The notes: generated from the letters alone by a model not told the origin. A stretch of 49,259 nt of DNA from CALGLS01 sp047626155 (GCA_047626155.1 JBLHRR010000024.1:1-49259); one strand, 5' to 3'. Positions 8,330-17,622 are shown, counted from the stretch's first letter. Program-made: numbers and translations.

Positions 8330-11272
8330 CTACAACGTCTTATTCAAAGTCAATAGCACTTCATAAGCATCTCCACTATCCTTCTTCTCTAATTCTCCTT
8401 TCAAAGCCATCGCTCGTTGCGTCATGCTGATGGTGCCTCTGCCCGTTTTGTATGACGCTTCCAGACGCTCATCGATGTAGTTCTTCACAGACAATATAAA
8501 ATGCCCATTGATATTTCCAATTGTAACAACCACTTTGGAGGGTTTGGAATGCTTGACTATATTTGATAGCGCCTCTTTGAATATCAACAATAGATTTCTT
8601 CGAAAAAGAAAATCAAGCGTGGCTTCTTCATCCAAATTAATTTTTTTCAACTCTACTGGTACCTGCCGATCACGTAATAGCGAATCTATATTATCTTCCA
8701 TTCTAAAAAGCAAATACTTAATGTCCTGGTTTTCCAAATCAATAGCCCAGATAACATCTTGCAGGTGATCAATGGCATAAGAACTCATAGCCTCTATCTT
8801 ATCAATGTCCTCTGAGTTTGCCTTCCTATCTCCTCTTCTCGCATCCAAAGCAACAATCCTGATATTGTTTAGGGTATTACTTACTTCGTCATGCAGGTCG
8901 TTGGCGATCCTGTTACGCAAACGATTTGTATTTCGTTCGTAAGCGATTTGGGATAAATACATAGCCACGATTGAACCAGCTATCAGCAATACAAGTAAGC
9001 CATAGAACCAAGTCGAAGTATGCCAAGGCTTCACCACAACGAGACGGACAAAATCCTCCTCCAAACTGGTTTGACCGTAGGAATTGGTCGCTCTGACTTT
9101 GAAAATATAATTACCTGCATCCAAATTAGTATAGCGGACCTCATTGGTATTTCTATTAGTAATCCAATCCTCATCAAAGCCCTGAAGCATGACATCAAAA
9201 CTCGCTTTTTTGGGATTTCTATAATCCGTCAAGCCCAATCGAAAAGTGATATTTCTATTATCAGGATCTAGGTGAATAGTTTGTCCATTTCTTCGCTCAG
9301 GAATATACTCTGTCAGCTTACTTTTTGAGCGATCATAGATGGAATAGGCACTAATAAATGCTTTAAATTGGAATTCATTTTCTTCAATTTCGGAGGGGTA
9401 AAAAGAAGTAAATCCATTCAATCCACCAAAGAACAATTGTCCTTCTTTAGTGGCTAACGAAGAGTTCCGATTGAATTCATGATTACGAATACCATCTGCT
9501 CCTGTATAGATGTAAAACTTTTGTTGGGAGATGTTGAACTTAGACAAGCCATTATTAGTAGCCAACCACAAAGCAGTACTATCCTCTGGTAAGATGCTGT
9601 AAACTAAATTATCCGATAGACCATCAACCGTAAAGTAGAATTTTGACTTTTTATAAACGGGATCATAGTAGACCAGGCCGTTTGTAGTCGCCAGCCAAAA
9701 ATCACCTCGCCCATTCTTAAAGATATCCCAGACTTCTCTACTCCCTATTCTTTCATTATCCAAATCTACAATATCGTGTACAGTGGCTTTTTGTTTTCTT
9801 AAGTCAACCTCAACAATACGATTGGTACTCCCTAACCAAAAAACAGAATCCGATTCCTGAAAAGAGCAGTTCACTTTAATGTCCTTCAATTGAGGGTCTG
9901 GCTCTTGAAAATTGAATTTTGTCACTTCTCCTATATTGGAATTGTTAGCTATAAATAAACCCCCAGTCTCTGACCCAAAGATCACCTGTTTATTTGGCAA
10001 TACTATAGTGGCTCTTATCGTAGTCAAAACACTACTTACGTTGGTTTTATATACTACCTTCTGTTTATTCACATCAAAATAAGTAAGTTGTGACAAACCG
10101 TCATTGGTCAAGAGTAAGGTATCTTTATTTAGTCGATTGGTGCTCCAGCAGTTCAAAATATCTGACGCATAATTGATTTCTTTTCTTTTTAAATTGTAAC
10201 GTAGGAAACTAAATGGGATATAGCCTCCTATATAAATGTCTCCGTTATCATGTTCATAAAGCCCGCGTAAGCTTGCTCTATCCAGCTGCTCATCAAATCG
10301 GAAAAACGATTTTACAATTGTAGCTTTGAGCAGCCCGCGATTGGTAGCTATCCAAAATAAATTGCCTTTTCCCTTTTCGACTTTGAATACGTTAAACATC
10401 TCTTTTTTTCGATTTGTATTAATCGAGGAAGAATTCAATTCCAATTGTCTGGATAAAATTTGAACTACAATGTCGTTTATACTATTTTTCTCTATCGACA
10501 ATAATTCCAGACTATCCGTTTCCACATGATAAGTATAAAGTTTCTCATTGGAATGATAAATATTTATCTGACCATTACCGTCATAAAAAAGGACGCCTCC
10601 AATAGGATTGCCAATCATAGGAATTACCTTAGAAACAATCCTTTCCTCAGGTTGGTACAACTTTCGATTCTCATCCATGATACTGGTCAATCCTATATCC
10701 GAATTTTTCAAAAAAATATGATCTTTATTATCGATAAATAGTTCACTATACAAGGCCAGGCCTTTCTGATACGGGTATTGAAAACCAAGTGATTCCGTGT
10801 AACGACCTAACAAACCTCCTTCTAAAAACCAGATGGCTCCATTTTTATCTTTCACCAATCTTGAAGGTTTCATCCTCGGCTTAATAGGTGGGTATTCTTC
10901 ATTCCCATTATTATAATAATTGCGAACTGACTGAGTCGTAGGGTTTAGAACACTGATGCCATTATCTGTCCCTATCCAAATATCCCCATTCCCATCTTCC
11001 ACTATAGAATAAATATTATAACTGACCAAAGGTGCAGGGCTATCTCCCCTATTGTCGTAAATAGAAAAAGAATAACCATCGTAGCGATGCAAACCATTTG
11101 GAGTCGCCATCCATATCAATCCACGGCTATCCATAATGACATCTCTAACAAGATTATTACGCATTCCCTCATTTTCATTAATGAGATCCAATGTCACAAT
11201 GGCATTTTGCGCAAAAAGGCAAAAGGGCAGACAGCAACAAAGTATCCAAAATGATTTCAGGAATGGAGACAT
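8330..11272 (-). CDS. Sensor histidine kinase with two-component beta-propeller sensor and Y_Y_Y domain
   Basis: This 980-aa membrane kinase has a signal peptide (WILCCCLPFCLFAQ) and then a long periplasmic sensor made of repeated propeller blades of the reg_prop type (for example DSRGLIWMATPNGL, DGNGDIWIGTDNGI, NGRGDFWLATTNGL). A Y_Y_Y domain follows near residues 690-750 (NLDAGNYIFKVRATNSYG), then one membrane helix around 755-775. The cytoplasmic part is a HisKA_3-like dimerisation domain with phospho-His794 in NDLHDEVSNTL and a HATPase with FKEALSNIVKHS and GRGTISM. It lacks the fused receiver and AraC domains of Bacteroides hybrid regulators, so it should act through the NarL-type regulator at 6861-7532. 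The start is the ATG at 11272, directly before the signal peptide; a longer frame to 11371 is unlikely. The ligand is unknown. Confidence 0.9.
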   Translation of the reverse strand: MSPFLKSFWILCCCLPFCLFAQNAIVTLDLINENEGMRNNLVRDVIMDSRGLIWMATPNGLHRYDGYSFSIYDNRGDSPAPLVSYNIYSIVEDGNGDIWIGTDNGISVLNPTTQSVRNYYNNGNEEYPPIKPRMKPSRLVKDKNGAIWFLEGGLLGRYTESLGFQYPYQKGLALYSELFIDNKDHIFLKNSDIGLTSIMDENRKLYQPEERIVSKVIPMIGNPIGGVLFYDGNGQINIYHSNEKLYTYHVETDSLELLSIEKNSINDIVVQILSRQLELNSSSINTNRKKEMFNVFKVEKGKGNLFWIATNRGLLKATIVKSFFRFDEQLDRASLRGLYEHDNGDIYIGGYIPFSFLRYNLKRKEINYASDILNCWSTNRLNKDTLLLTNDGLSQLTYFDVNKQKVVYKTNVSSVLTTIRATIVLPNKQVIFGSETGGLFIANNSNIGEVTKFNFQEPDPQLKDIKVNCSFQESDSVFWLGSTNRIVEVDLRKQKATVHDIVDLDNERIGSREVWDIFKNGRGDFWLATTNGLVYYDPVYKKSKFYFTVDGLSDNLVYSILPEDSTALWLATNNGLSKFNISQQKFYIYTGADGIRNHEFNRNSSLATKEGQLFFGGLNGFTSFYPSEIEENEFQFKAFISAYSIYDRSKSKLTEYIPERRNGQTIHLDPDNRNITFRLGLTDYRNPKKASFDVMLQGFDEDWITNRNTNEVRYTNLDAGNYIFKVRATNSYGQTSLEEDFVRLVVVKPWHTSTWFYGLLVLLIAGSIVAMYLSQIAYERNTNRLRNRIANDLHDEVSNTLNNIRIVALDARRGDRKANSEDIDKIEAMSSYAIDHLQDVIWAIDLENQDIKYLLFRMEDNIDSLLRDRQVPVELKKINLDEEATLDFLFRRNLLLIFKEALSNIVKHSKPSKVVVTIGNINGHFILSVKNYIDERLEASYKTGRGTISMTQRAMALKGELEKKDSGDAYEVLLTLNKTL

Positions 11273-11385
11273 GACGTTTATGTTTACTCTTGGAAGATAA
11301 TGCAGCAAAATGAAAACCCACCCGCCGACGCAGTCGGGCTGGTCAAAAGTCCTATCAAAATAGAATTTCAAACTGCAACAGTTTC

Positions 11386-11868
11386 TTACAAGAATGATCC
11401 ATCAAAAGACAAAGGCAGTAAAGACTTAATAGTAGGCACCACATACACTGGCCCTTCTACTCCTTGCATAATTATTTTTATAGCTTGTCCATAGCGATTC
11501 TCCACCTCGGAAATATATTGTCGGCAAGTTCCACATGGAGAGACGGGTTCATCTGTTTTCTTCTCCTTGGCTTCGGCAGTTACGGCTATGGCAACCACTG
11601 GCACTTTAGGATAACGCGAGGAAGCGTTAGATAATGCGGTACGTTCTGCACAGATACAAACGGAATAAGCGGCGTTCTCCTGGTTGGCGCCAACTACCAC
11701 CTTTCCGTTTTCTAACAATACTGCTGCACCTACTTTAAAATTACTATAGGGCGAGTAAGAATCTTTCAATGCTTTACGGGCTTTTTTCATCAATTGCTGG
11801 TCTTCCTTAGGCAATTCCGTTGCGTTGGGATAGACTTCAATAATTGTCTTGATTATCTTTTTTTTCAT
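11386..11868 (-). CDS. cdd: Cytidine deaminase
   Basis: This 160-aa cytoplasmic zinc enzyme hydrolyses cytidine or deoxycytidine to uridine in pyrimidine salvage. The zinc site is complete: C73 with catalytic E75 in CAER, and C112/C115 in PCGTC. The homotetrameric short-form signature VGAAVLLENG lies at 47-56. It is somewhat longer than the usual 130-140 residues because of an N-terminal extension of about 20 residues. It begins 13 bases after the stop of xseB on the same strand, so it is probably cotranscribed with the exonuclease VII genes. Confidence 0.95.
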   Translation of the reverse strand: MKKKIIKTIIEVYPNATELPKEDQQLMKKARKALKDSYSPYSNFKVGAAVLLENGKVVVGANQENAAYSVCICAERTALSNASSRYPKVPVVAIAVTAEAKEKKTDEPVSPCGTCRQYISEVENRYGQAIKIIMQGVEGPVYVVPTIKSLLPLSFDGSFL

Positions 11869-11881
11869 GAAGCTTGTTTTA

Positions 11882-12079
11882 TTATTCCTCGAACAAAGAT
11901 TTCAAATCCCCTTCTGTACTTCTCAATTTTTCTCTGCAATAGCTGATCAACTCCGCAGCCCGCTTCGCTTTATTCGACAAATCGTCAATCGAAACCGCTT
12001 CTTCTTGCAGTTGCCCGACGATCATCTTCAATTCTTGCATCGCTTTATCGTAGCTAATATTTTCTTTATCTAAACTCAT
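11882..12079 (-). CDS. xseB: Exodeoxyribonuclease VII small subunit
   Basis: This 65-aa protein is all helical, with the family pattern SYDKAMQELKMIVGQLQ and a C-terminal coiled-coil region. It is the regulatory small subunit of exonuclease VII, which degrades single-stranded DNA to acid-soluble oligonucleotides. Its start codon overlaps the stop of xseA by four bases (12076-12079), the usual sign of translational coupling. Length is within the family norm (60-85). Confidence 0.93.
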   Translation of the reverse strand: MSLDKENISYDKAMQELKMIVGQLQEEAVSIDDLSNKAKRAAELISYCREKLRSTEGDLKSLFEE

Positions 12080-13320
12080 AGTTCCGATGGATTTATTTCT
12101 ATAATTTCACTAATCAATGTCTTCTCTTTTAAATGGGTTTCTATTTGTTCTCCTTTTTTCAATGTAGCAGGATCGCTTATTATTTGGCCATTTTGGCTAG
12201 TCAGGCTATATCCTCTTTTCAAAGTTGCAGCGGGGCTCAAAAAACTACTTAACTCCTCCAGATGATTGAGCTGCTCCGCCTGTTGTCGCAATAAATTTTG
12301 TGTAAATTGCTGAACCGAATCTGACCTGTAGGACAGTTGTTGCTTTTCGTTTTTCAAAAGAGATTGTGATTGCCAGCGAAGTACTTGTTTAGCTTCTTCC
12401 AACCACAGTAAGTCCCCATTTATTTGTTGCTGACTTTGCAGATAAAGTTCCTGCCCCATTTGCAAGAGCATTGTTTCAAATTGCATATTATGATTAATCA
12501 AAAAAGCTGCAACCGCCGTTGGTGTTTTTACAGAAGTGTTCGCCACCAGATCGATAATGCAATCGTCCGTTTCGTGCCCTACCCCAACCAGGACTGGTAT
12601 TTTACAATTGGCGACCGCCTTATTCAGAGCATAATCATCAAAAGACATTAGATCGAGCCTTGCTCCTCCCCCTCTGGTAATGACCACACAATCATAGCCC
12701 CCAAAGCGTTCAATCCGTTCCAATTGTTGTACTATTTCCAAACTACTTTGCTTTCCTTGCATGGCTGCAGAAAATAGTTTTACACTAAAGCTATAACCAT
12801 AATTATTGTTTGCCAACTGGCTCATAAAATCCTGATAACCAGCAGCTGTCTCGGAACTAATCAAAGCTACTCGTTGCAAGACTGCGGGTAACCCCAGATT
12901 CCCATTTTTTGTTAGCAGTTCTTCTTTTTCCAATAAAGCGATGGTCTCTCTTCTCACCGTTTCCAATTTCCCAATGGTATAAATCGGATCGATGTCTTCT
13001 ATCATCAGCTTCATTCCATAACGCTCATTATAATCTACCCGTACCGCTACTTTTATGGCTACGCCCTCCTGCATCAAAGCCTTAAAATCTTTGCCCAACT
13101 TTCTTTTCAAACGACTCAGCTCCCTTGACCAAATCACCGCATCCGATTTTGCCAATAACTCATCCGTCTCTTCATCTTTCTGAATGAGGTTAAGGTACAG
13201 ATGTCCCCGCGACAAATTGCATTGCGCAATTTCGGCTGTCAACCATATCGCTCTGGGGATATTTAGTGCGATGATCCGACGGATGTATTCGTTGAGTTCG
13301 TATAGGGAGTAAGTGGTCAT
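12076..13320 (-). CDS. xseA: Exodeoxyribonuclease VII large subunit
   Basis: This 414-aa catalytic subunit of exonuclease VII acts in DNA repair and recombination. An N-terminal OB-fold (about residues 1-100, IWLTAEIAQCNLSRGHLYLNL) binds single-stranded DNA. The nuclease domain follows, with the conserved CVVITRGGGARLDLMSFDD stretch near residue 215 and VGVGHETDDCIID near 250, and then a long coiled coil for holding XseB. The C-terminal LKRGYSLT.NG motif is also present. It heads the cluster xseA-xseB-cdd. A dispersed H half-element and a CCAATTAACGAA-type tail lie just upstream. Confidence 0.95.
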   Translation of the reverse strand: MTTYSLYELNEYIRRIIALNIPRAIWLTAEIAQCNLSRGHLYLNLIQKDEETDELLAKSDAVIWSRELSRLKRKLGKDFKALMQEGVAIKVAVRVDYNERYGMKLMIEDIDPIYTIGKLETVRRETIALLEKEELLTKNGNLGLPAVLQRVALISSETAAGYQDFMSQLANNNYGYSFSVKLFSAAMQGKQSSLEIVQQLERIERFGGYDCVVITRGGGARLDLMSFDDYALNKAVANCKIPVLVGVGHETDDCIIDLVANTSVKTPTAVAAFLINHNMQFETMLLQMGQELYLQSQQQINGDLLWLEEAKQVLRWQSQSLLKNEKQQLSYRSDSVQQFTQNLLRQQAEQLNHLEELSSFLSPAATLKRGYSLTSQNGQIISDPATLKKGEQIETHLKEKTLISEIIEINPSEL

Positions 13321-13394
13321 TCTGTGGTTAAAATGGTAATTCGTTAATTGGTACCCTTTATTTAGTCTATTGGTTATTTAATCGAAGGAAAAAT

Positions 13395-13425
13395 GTAGCG
13401 CTCTCGTTGCGTCATAGCGGTTACC
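13395..13425 (-). repeat. H half-element overlapping the flavodoxin-like gene end
   Basis: On the reverse strand this reads GGTAACCGCTATGACGCAAC and continues into an AGAGCGCTAC end. Its GGGTAAC start supplies the TAA stop codon of the gene at 13421-13924. It is followed by a CCAATTAACGAAT tail toward xseA. Confidence 0.65.
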
Positions 13426-13924
13426 CCACACTAAATTGCTTAAGCCTCAATTTCACTTCTTCCGATATTGATTCATCCGCCTCCAAAAAGCCATGGATAT
13501 CTCCAATCCAAGTCATGCCCAAGTATCCAGCTGTTAATTCAAACGGCTCTGCAAAGTGTTCGTTTCGGTCATCCTGCCCACTGCAACTAATCATACCCAT
13601 CGATTTTCCTCTGAGCTGACGACCCAGTCCTTTATCCGTTCGCAACAAATCCGAAATACGGTCAAAAAACGTTTTCATCATTGCACTCATAGAATACCAA
13701 TAGACTGGTGTGGCAAAGATAAAGGTATCGTATTTTGTAATAATGGACTGCATTAGTGGAAGAAAATCATCATCCGCATTTTTATATTCATAATCGTAAT
13801 TTCCAATTTTGTAATTTAACAAGTCAATTACATCATAAGCGTCTCTCTCTAGGAGGTGATCAATGAGTTTTCTGGTGTGTCCATTTGAGCGGGCAGATCC
13901 GAGGATGATTAGTTTTTTATTCAT
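13421..13924 (-). CDS. Flavodoxin-fold NAD(P)H-dependent FMN reductase
   Basis: This 167-aa protein has the flavodoxin-like fold of the NADPH-dependent FMN reductase family. The FMN phosphate loop is GSARSNGHTRKL (8-19), and the isoalloxazine-contact segment TPVYWYSMSAMMKTFFDR lies near 75-92. A later GMISCSGQD segment fits the third cofactor loop. It is cytoplasmic and probably reduces flavin, quinone or an electrophile; the substrate is unknown. The stop codon lies inside a dispersed repeat, so the last residues (SVG) may be repeat-derived. No cotranscribed neighbour is evident. Confidence 0.85.
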   Translation of the reverse strand: MNKKLIILGSARSNGHTRKLIDHLLERDAYDVIDLLNYKIGNYDYEYKNADDDFLPLMQSIITKYDTFIFATPVYWYSMSAMMKTFFDRISDLLRTDKGLGRQLRGKSMGMISCSGQDDRNEHFAEPFELTAGYLGMTWIGDIHGFLEADESISEEVKLRLKQFSVG

Positions 13925-13960
13925 ATTATCCTTTTTGTTTTAAGTGAATGTATTTTAGTA

Positions 13961-14041
13961 GCCGCCACGGCGCTACGAAAGCGCTACGATTTTTCGCAAA
14001 AGAAGGAGATCGTTGCGCTTCTTTGCGTCGTAGCGGTTACC
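13961..14041. repeat. Paired H element (inverted repeat)
   Basis: The left arm begins gccgccacggcgctacgaaa and the right arm ends cgtcgtagcggttacc; each arm carries several CGCTACG or CGTTGCG words. It lies between the flavodoxin-like gene (start 13924) and the end of glutamate dehydrogenase (14110). An A-run follows the right end, as in other copies. Confidence 0.7.
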
Positions 14042-14109
14042 AAAAAAACAGAAAAGCGAAACCCGATAATTCAGATTCCGCTTTCCCTTTTTCTATAACA
14101 GACAATCTA

Positions 14110-15546
14110 CTAAGGGAAAATACCCAAAGCCAGATAATCGCTACTAATTTTATTCAATGCAGTTAAAAAGGCTGCTGTTCTCAGATCATTCACGTCTTTT
14201 TTCTTTTTGTAAACAGCTCGAATTTCTCCGTAAGCGCCAATCATAGTCTCTTGCAAACCAGAACGAACCAAGTCAATTTCATCCGCTCCTTTAGTTAGGA
14301 AATCTCTTTCCTTAGCTCCGATGATTTTGCCAGTCGTACGCTGTACCATATCAACGAGGTTGTTGTATTTCGCTTGATCGAAACGTTTCTCCATACGACC
14401 GAATCGCATGTGAGATAAGTTCTTCAACCATTCGAAGTAAGAGACCGTTACCCCACCTGCATTGATGTACATGTCTGGAATGATCATGATTCCCTTCTTG
14501 AGAAGTATATCTTCCGCTTCAGAAGTAACAGGTCCGTTTGCTGCTTCAGCGATAATTTTTGCTTTTACCTTTGAAGCGTTGTCTACTCTGATCTGATTTT
14601 CCAAGGCTGCTGGAATCAGAATATCACAATCGATTTCCAGAATCTGCTTACGCTGCTTCATATTTTTAGCACCTGGGAAATCCAGAATTGATCCAGTTTT
14701 CTTACGGTGCTTAAATAGTTTTTCAACATTAATTCCCTCTTTACTGTAGATGGCACCTTCGTATTCTGCTACAGCAATAATTGTTGCACCTCCTTCTTCC
14801 TGACAGATTTTAGCCGCGTAGTAACCTACGTTTCCTAATCCCTGAACAGCGACTGTTTTTCCACCCATTCCAGTAGTCAAACCAATCTTCGTCATATCTT
14901 CCTTGTAGCTTAGTGCTTCTTCCAAGGCGTAATAAACACCACGGCCAGTTGCCTCTGTTCTTCCTCGAATACCTTGTTGGGTAACCGGCTTACCTGTAAC
15001 ACAACCAGCGGCATCAATATCTCCTCCTTTGAAAGTCATGTACGTATCCAGAATCCAAGCCATTTCACGAGCCCCAGTTCCATAATCAGGAGCAGGTACA
15101 TCAATACCAGGACCAATAAAGTTTTTACGAATTAACTCTGTAGTATAACGACGGGTAATCTTTTGTAACTGGGCTGTGGTATATTCACGTGGAGAAATTC
15201 TTACTCCCCCTTTTGCTCCACCAAATGGAACATCGACTAGCGCACATTTATAGGTCATCAAAGAAGCCAAAGCCATGACTTCATCCTGATTTACTTTTGA
15301 GCTGTAGCGGATACCACCTTTAGTAGGTAGCCTGTGATGAGAGTGCTGAACCCGGTAGGCTTCAATAACTTCATACTCCGTTCCAATTTTCACAGGAAAG
15401 CGCATTTGGTAAACAGAGTTACAAACACGGATTTGCTCCAATAATCCTTTAGGTAGACCAGAGTGGGCAGCAGCTTTGTTGAAGTTACGGTTCACACTAT
15501 CCAGGAAACTGACGTGTGGTACTGCAGATGCTTTCTTTTTAGCCAT
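14110..15546 (-). CDS. gdhA: Glutamate dehydrogenase (Glu/Leu/Phe/Val family)
   Basis: This 478-aa cytoplasmic enzyme interconverts glutamate with 2-oxoglutarate plus ammonia. Key motifs are the substrate-binding KGGIRY (residues 77-82), the catalytic lysine in PFGGAKGGV near 110, PAPDYGTGAREM, and the NAD(P) Rossmann loop VQGLGNVGYYAA. It is about 50 residues longer than the common 420-residue form, with a small N-terminal extension. Coenzyme preference cannot be read safely. It is the last gene of the ccm cluster, and its start overlaps the end of ccmD by eight bases. It is therefore probably translated from the cytochrome-maturation transcript. Confidence 0.94.
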   Translation of the reverse strand: MAKKKASAVPHVSFLDSVNRNFNKAAAHSGLPKGLLEQIRVCNSVYQMRFPVKIGTEYEVIEAYRVQHSHHRLPTKGGIRYSSKVNQDEVMALASLMTYKCALVDVPFGGAKGGVRISPREYTTAQLQKITRRYTTELIRKNFIGPGIDVPAPDYGTGAREMAWILDTYMTFKGGDIDAAGCVTGKPVTQQGIRGRTEATGRGVYYALEEALSYKEDMTKIGLTTGMGGKTVAVQGLGNVGYYAAKICQEEGGATIIAVAEYEGAIYSKEGINVEKLFKHRKKTGSILDFPGAKNMKQRKQILEIDCDILIPAALENQIRVDNASKVKAKIIAEAANGPVTSEAEDILLKKGIMIIPDMYINAGGVTVSYFEWLKNLSHMRFGRMEKRFDQAKYNNLVDMVQRTTGKIIGAKERDFLTKGADEIDLVRSGLQETMIGAYGEIRAVYKKKKDVNDLRTAAFLTALNKISSDYLALGIFP

Positions 15547-15811
15547 TATCTTCGATTTGTTTTTCCAGCCGGCTTATTTTCCGGTCTAGGTAAATGAGAA
15601 ATAAAATGATCCCGAAGAAGATGGCCAATATAACAGCTACCACAACATACATTTTACCAATGTTACGCATGAAATCGGTATTGTTAGACTGAGCATTTAT
15701 AAACGGTGACCATAATAAAAAGGTCATAAGCAACAAGGCCATTCTAGTTTTAAGAGTTGATCTGTTGCGTTGCCAAAATTCGTTTATTTTTTTTACTTTC
15801 CAAACTATCAT
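15539..15811 (-). CDS. ccmD: CcmD-family small membrane protein
   Basis: This protein of about 90 aa has a signal-like N-terminus (MALLLMTFLLWSPFINAQ) and one C-terminal membrane helix, MYVVVAVILAIFFGIILFLI. A charged tail, YLDRKISRLEKQIE, follows. This matches the Bacteroidota CcmD-like proteins that sit beside ccmC. The role is by position: an accessory to the CcmABC heme-handling complex. The start is uncertain: ATG 15811 keeps the positive residues before the signal helix, ATG 15742 would begin at MALLL, and a TTG at 15850 is less likely. Its end overlaps the glutamate dehydrogenase start. Confidence 0.75.
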   Translation of the reverse strand: MIVWKVKKINEFWQRNRSTLKTRMALLLMTFLLWSPFINAQSNNTDFMRNIGKMYVVVAVILAIFFGIILFLIYLDRKISRLEKQIEDNG

Positions 15812-15895
15812 AACCTTTTTTTTAATGATTTTTTTAAGCGTTGGTTCCAAAAAATTGTAACCGTTTTACTTTTCAAGTTTCTTATGACTGTAACT

Positions 15896-16972
15896 CTATT
15901 CTCCTGAATTAAACTTCTCCTCCATCAAACGATCCTTCATCGCAATGGCTCGATACAATAACGAGCCTATCCAAACCCCTAATAAAGTCCATCCAATAAC
16001 AGCCGGATAAAACACCGCCTTCATTGTATGATCCAAATCTCCTGCGCCCAAAGCTGGGTTTCCACCATTTCCAGGATGCAAACTGCTGGTCATTCTCGGA
16101 ATGACATAAATCAATGGAATCAAGGCCGCAAAAGCAAAAATGTTATAAACCGCTGAAATTCGTCCCTTTTTCTCTTCATCATCCAATGAACCTCTTAAAA
16201 TAAAGTAGGCCAGATAAATCAATAAGGCGATGGCTGTCATATTTAACTTTACTTCCTCCCAGGTCCAATAAGTCCCCCAGGTGTGTTTTGCCCAAATCAT
16301 TCCAGTAAATAAACCAAGCATACCGTACAAAGTACCAACAGCCGTTAAGGACATGGCTTTCCAGTCGTCTTCTGGTCGCCCAAAACGTAGGTACTTAAAA
16401 CTTTGATAAACAGAGGCGATAAACAGAATCATCATTGCCAACCATAGTGGTACATGGTAATAGGTGTTTCTTATGGTTTCGTACAAAATAGACCGAAAGG
16501 GATAATTAAAATCAGCATTTATAGTCAATCCCGTAATTGGGTTGTTAGTAAAGCTATTGCCTGGAGGCGGACCTGATGATGTTTGTTTTATCACAAAGGC
16601 ATCGGGAGAAACAGAGGCCCCGTCTACCGAGTGATCAATTAAAACAGAACAACTGATTCGTTCTTTTTCTAAGGGTATATACTTTGGGATATCAAAAGTA
16701 GCCGTCAAATGGGTTTCATCAATGGCTTTGACCCTTTTCGCCTGAATGGCCAACTCATCTGTCATTTTGAGCCATACTCGGGTCTTTTCTCCTTCGGCCG
16801 TGTACACCGTGTTATAGCCTTCCAAATTTAACGTCACAGAAGTTCCCGTTTCCGCTTTACCAGGAGATACATCGTAAATACCGGGCTTCAGTGGTACTAA
16901 TAATCCGGCAATAAAGGTGTACGTCAGTAAAACTGCACCCAGAATTTTCCACCATGATTTTCGCATTCCCAT
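15896..16972 (-). CDS. ccmC: CcmC-type cytochrome c biogenesis protein with N-terminal extracytoplasmic domain
   Basis: This 358-aa inner-membrane protein handles heme for cytochrome c maturation. After a first helix (10-27) there is an unusual beta-rich extracytoplasmic domain (about 30-130, GIYDVSPGKAETGTSVTLN). The CcmC core follows: H173 in YYHVPLWL and H299 in SSLHPG are the likely heme ligands. They flank the tryptophan-rich WAKHTWGTYWTWEE motif (227-240), the WWD motif that binds heme. Classical CcmC is about 240 residues, so the extra ~110 residues are an added domain that I see as typical of the phylum rather than a fusion error. It lies between the lipoprotein gene and ccmD. Confidence 0.9.
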   Translation of the reverse strand: MGMRKSWWKILGAVLLTYTFIAGLLVPLKPGIYDVSPGKAETGTSVTLNLEGYNTVYTAEGEKTRVWLKMTDELAIQAKRVKAIDETHLTATFDIPKYIPLEKERISCSVLIDHSVDGASVSPDAFVIKQTSSGPPPGNSFTNNPITGLTINADFNYPFRSILYETIRNTYYHVPLWLAMMILFIASVYQSFKYLRFGRPEDDWKAMSLTAVGTLYGMLGLFTGMIWAKHTWGTYWTWEEVKLNMTAIALLIYLAYFILRGSLDDEEKKGRISAVYNIFAFAALIPLIYVIPRMTSSLHPGNGGNPALGAGDLDHTMKAVFYPAVIGWTLLGVWIGSLLYRAIAMKDRLMEEKFNSGE

Positions 16973-17013
16973 ATCTTGTAATTATATTGTTAATTGTTTT
17001 AAATAAAGTCAAA

Positions 17014-17622
17014 CTACTCTCTAACATAAGTAGAGTGCATCATTTTCAAACGCCAGCCTTTTTCTGTTGGCACGGCTAAAGCACTTTCCAACCACCTCGC
17101 TTTTCCAACAATAGAATCCCCTTTGGAGAAATCAGCAAAATTGTGATAAGCAATCTGTATAGATGGCCCATATTTATCAATGGAAATATACTCCATTCGA
17201 TTGGTTCTTTTTGCTCTTTCCGTATTGACCAGTTGCTTGCGTATGAAAACTTTTATTCTATCGTTGTCCCAAACCTCTCCATTTTCTAAAATAATAAAAT
17301 CATCCGTATGGTAATTACTTATTTTGGTAGAATCTACCCCACCCCATAAATCATCAAAAGCGCCTTGAATAAGGTCCTTGGCAATCTGTGTTTCTTCAAC
17401 AGAAATTGGTGCTTCTATCTTCCCCCCCTGGGGAGCCTGACAAGATTGAAGAAAGAAAAGTAAGAATAAAAATACACTTAGTATTACACACAAAATAATT
17501 TCCCGATTTCTTTGGTGGAAAGGGTTATATAAATCACTCTCCCTTTGGTCATTTTGATTTACATAATCGTTTCCAAATCGGGAAGTTAATTTTTCGTTGT
17601 CACTTAGGTTAAGCTGTTTCAT
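17014..17622 (-). CDS. NTF2/SnoaL-like lipoprotein with repeat-derived N-terminus
   Basis: This protein of about 202 aa is encoded between ccmB and ccmC. The C-terminal ~125 residues, from VEETQIAKDLIQGAFDDLW to the end, look like the NTF2/SnoaL-like fold (DDFIILENGEVWDNDRIKVF). A hydrophobic stretch with a lipobox-like end, FLFLLFFLQSCQ, comes before it. Unusually, that stretch starts only at about residue 44. Residues 6-49 are encoded by a ~130-bp palindromic repeat also found at 36841 and 42851. No ATG, GTG or TTG lies between the repeat and the lipobox, so the only good start is ATG 17622, before the repeat. Either the extension is real, or the repeat has separated the gene from its old start. 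Function is unknown; position suggests cell-envelope work alongside heme export. Confidence 0.7.
   Translation of the reverse strand: MKQLNLSDNEKLTSRFGNDYVNQNDQRESDLYNPFHQRNREIILCVILSVFLFLLFFLQSCQAPQGGKIEAPISVEETQIAKDLIQGAFDDLWGGVDSTKISNYHTDDFIILENGEVWDNDRIKVFIRKQLVNTERAKRTNRMEYISIDKYGPSIQIAYHNFADFSKGDSIVGKARWLESALAVPTEKGWRLKMMHSTYVRE
17476..17607 (+). repeat. Palindromic repeat element, copy A (inside a coding region)
   Basis: The outer arms are tttcccgattt and aaatcggga; the inner arms are ttatataaatca (17525-17536) and tgatttacataa (17555-17566) around the loop ctctccctttggtcattt. It shares arms and loop with copies at 36841-36966 and 42851-42979. It lies wholly inside the NTF2-like lipoprotein gene, and the frame is open across it. 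Confidence 0.85.
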
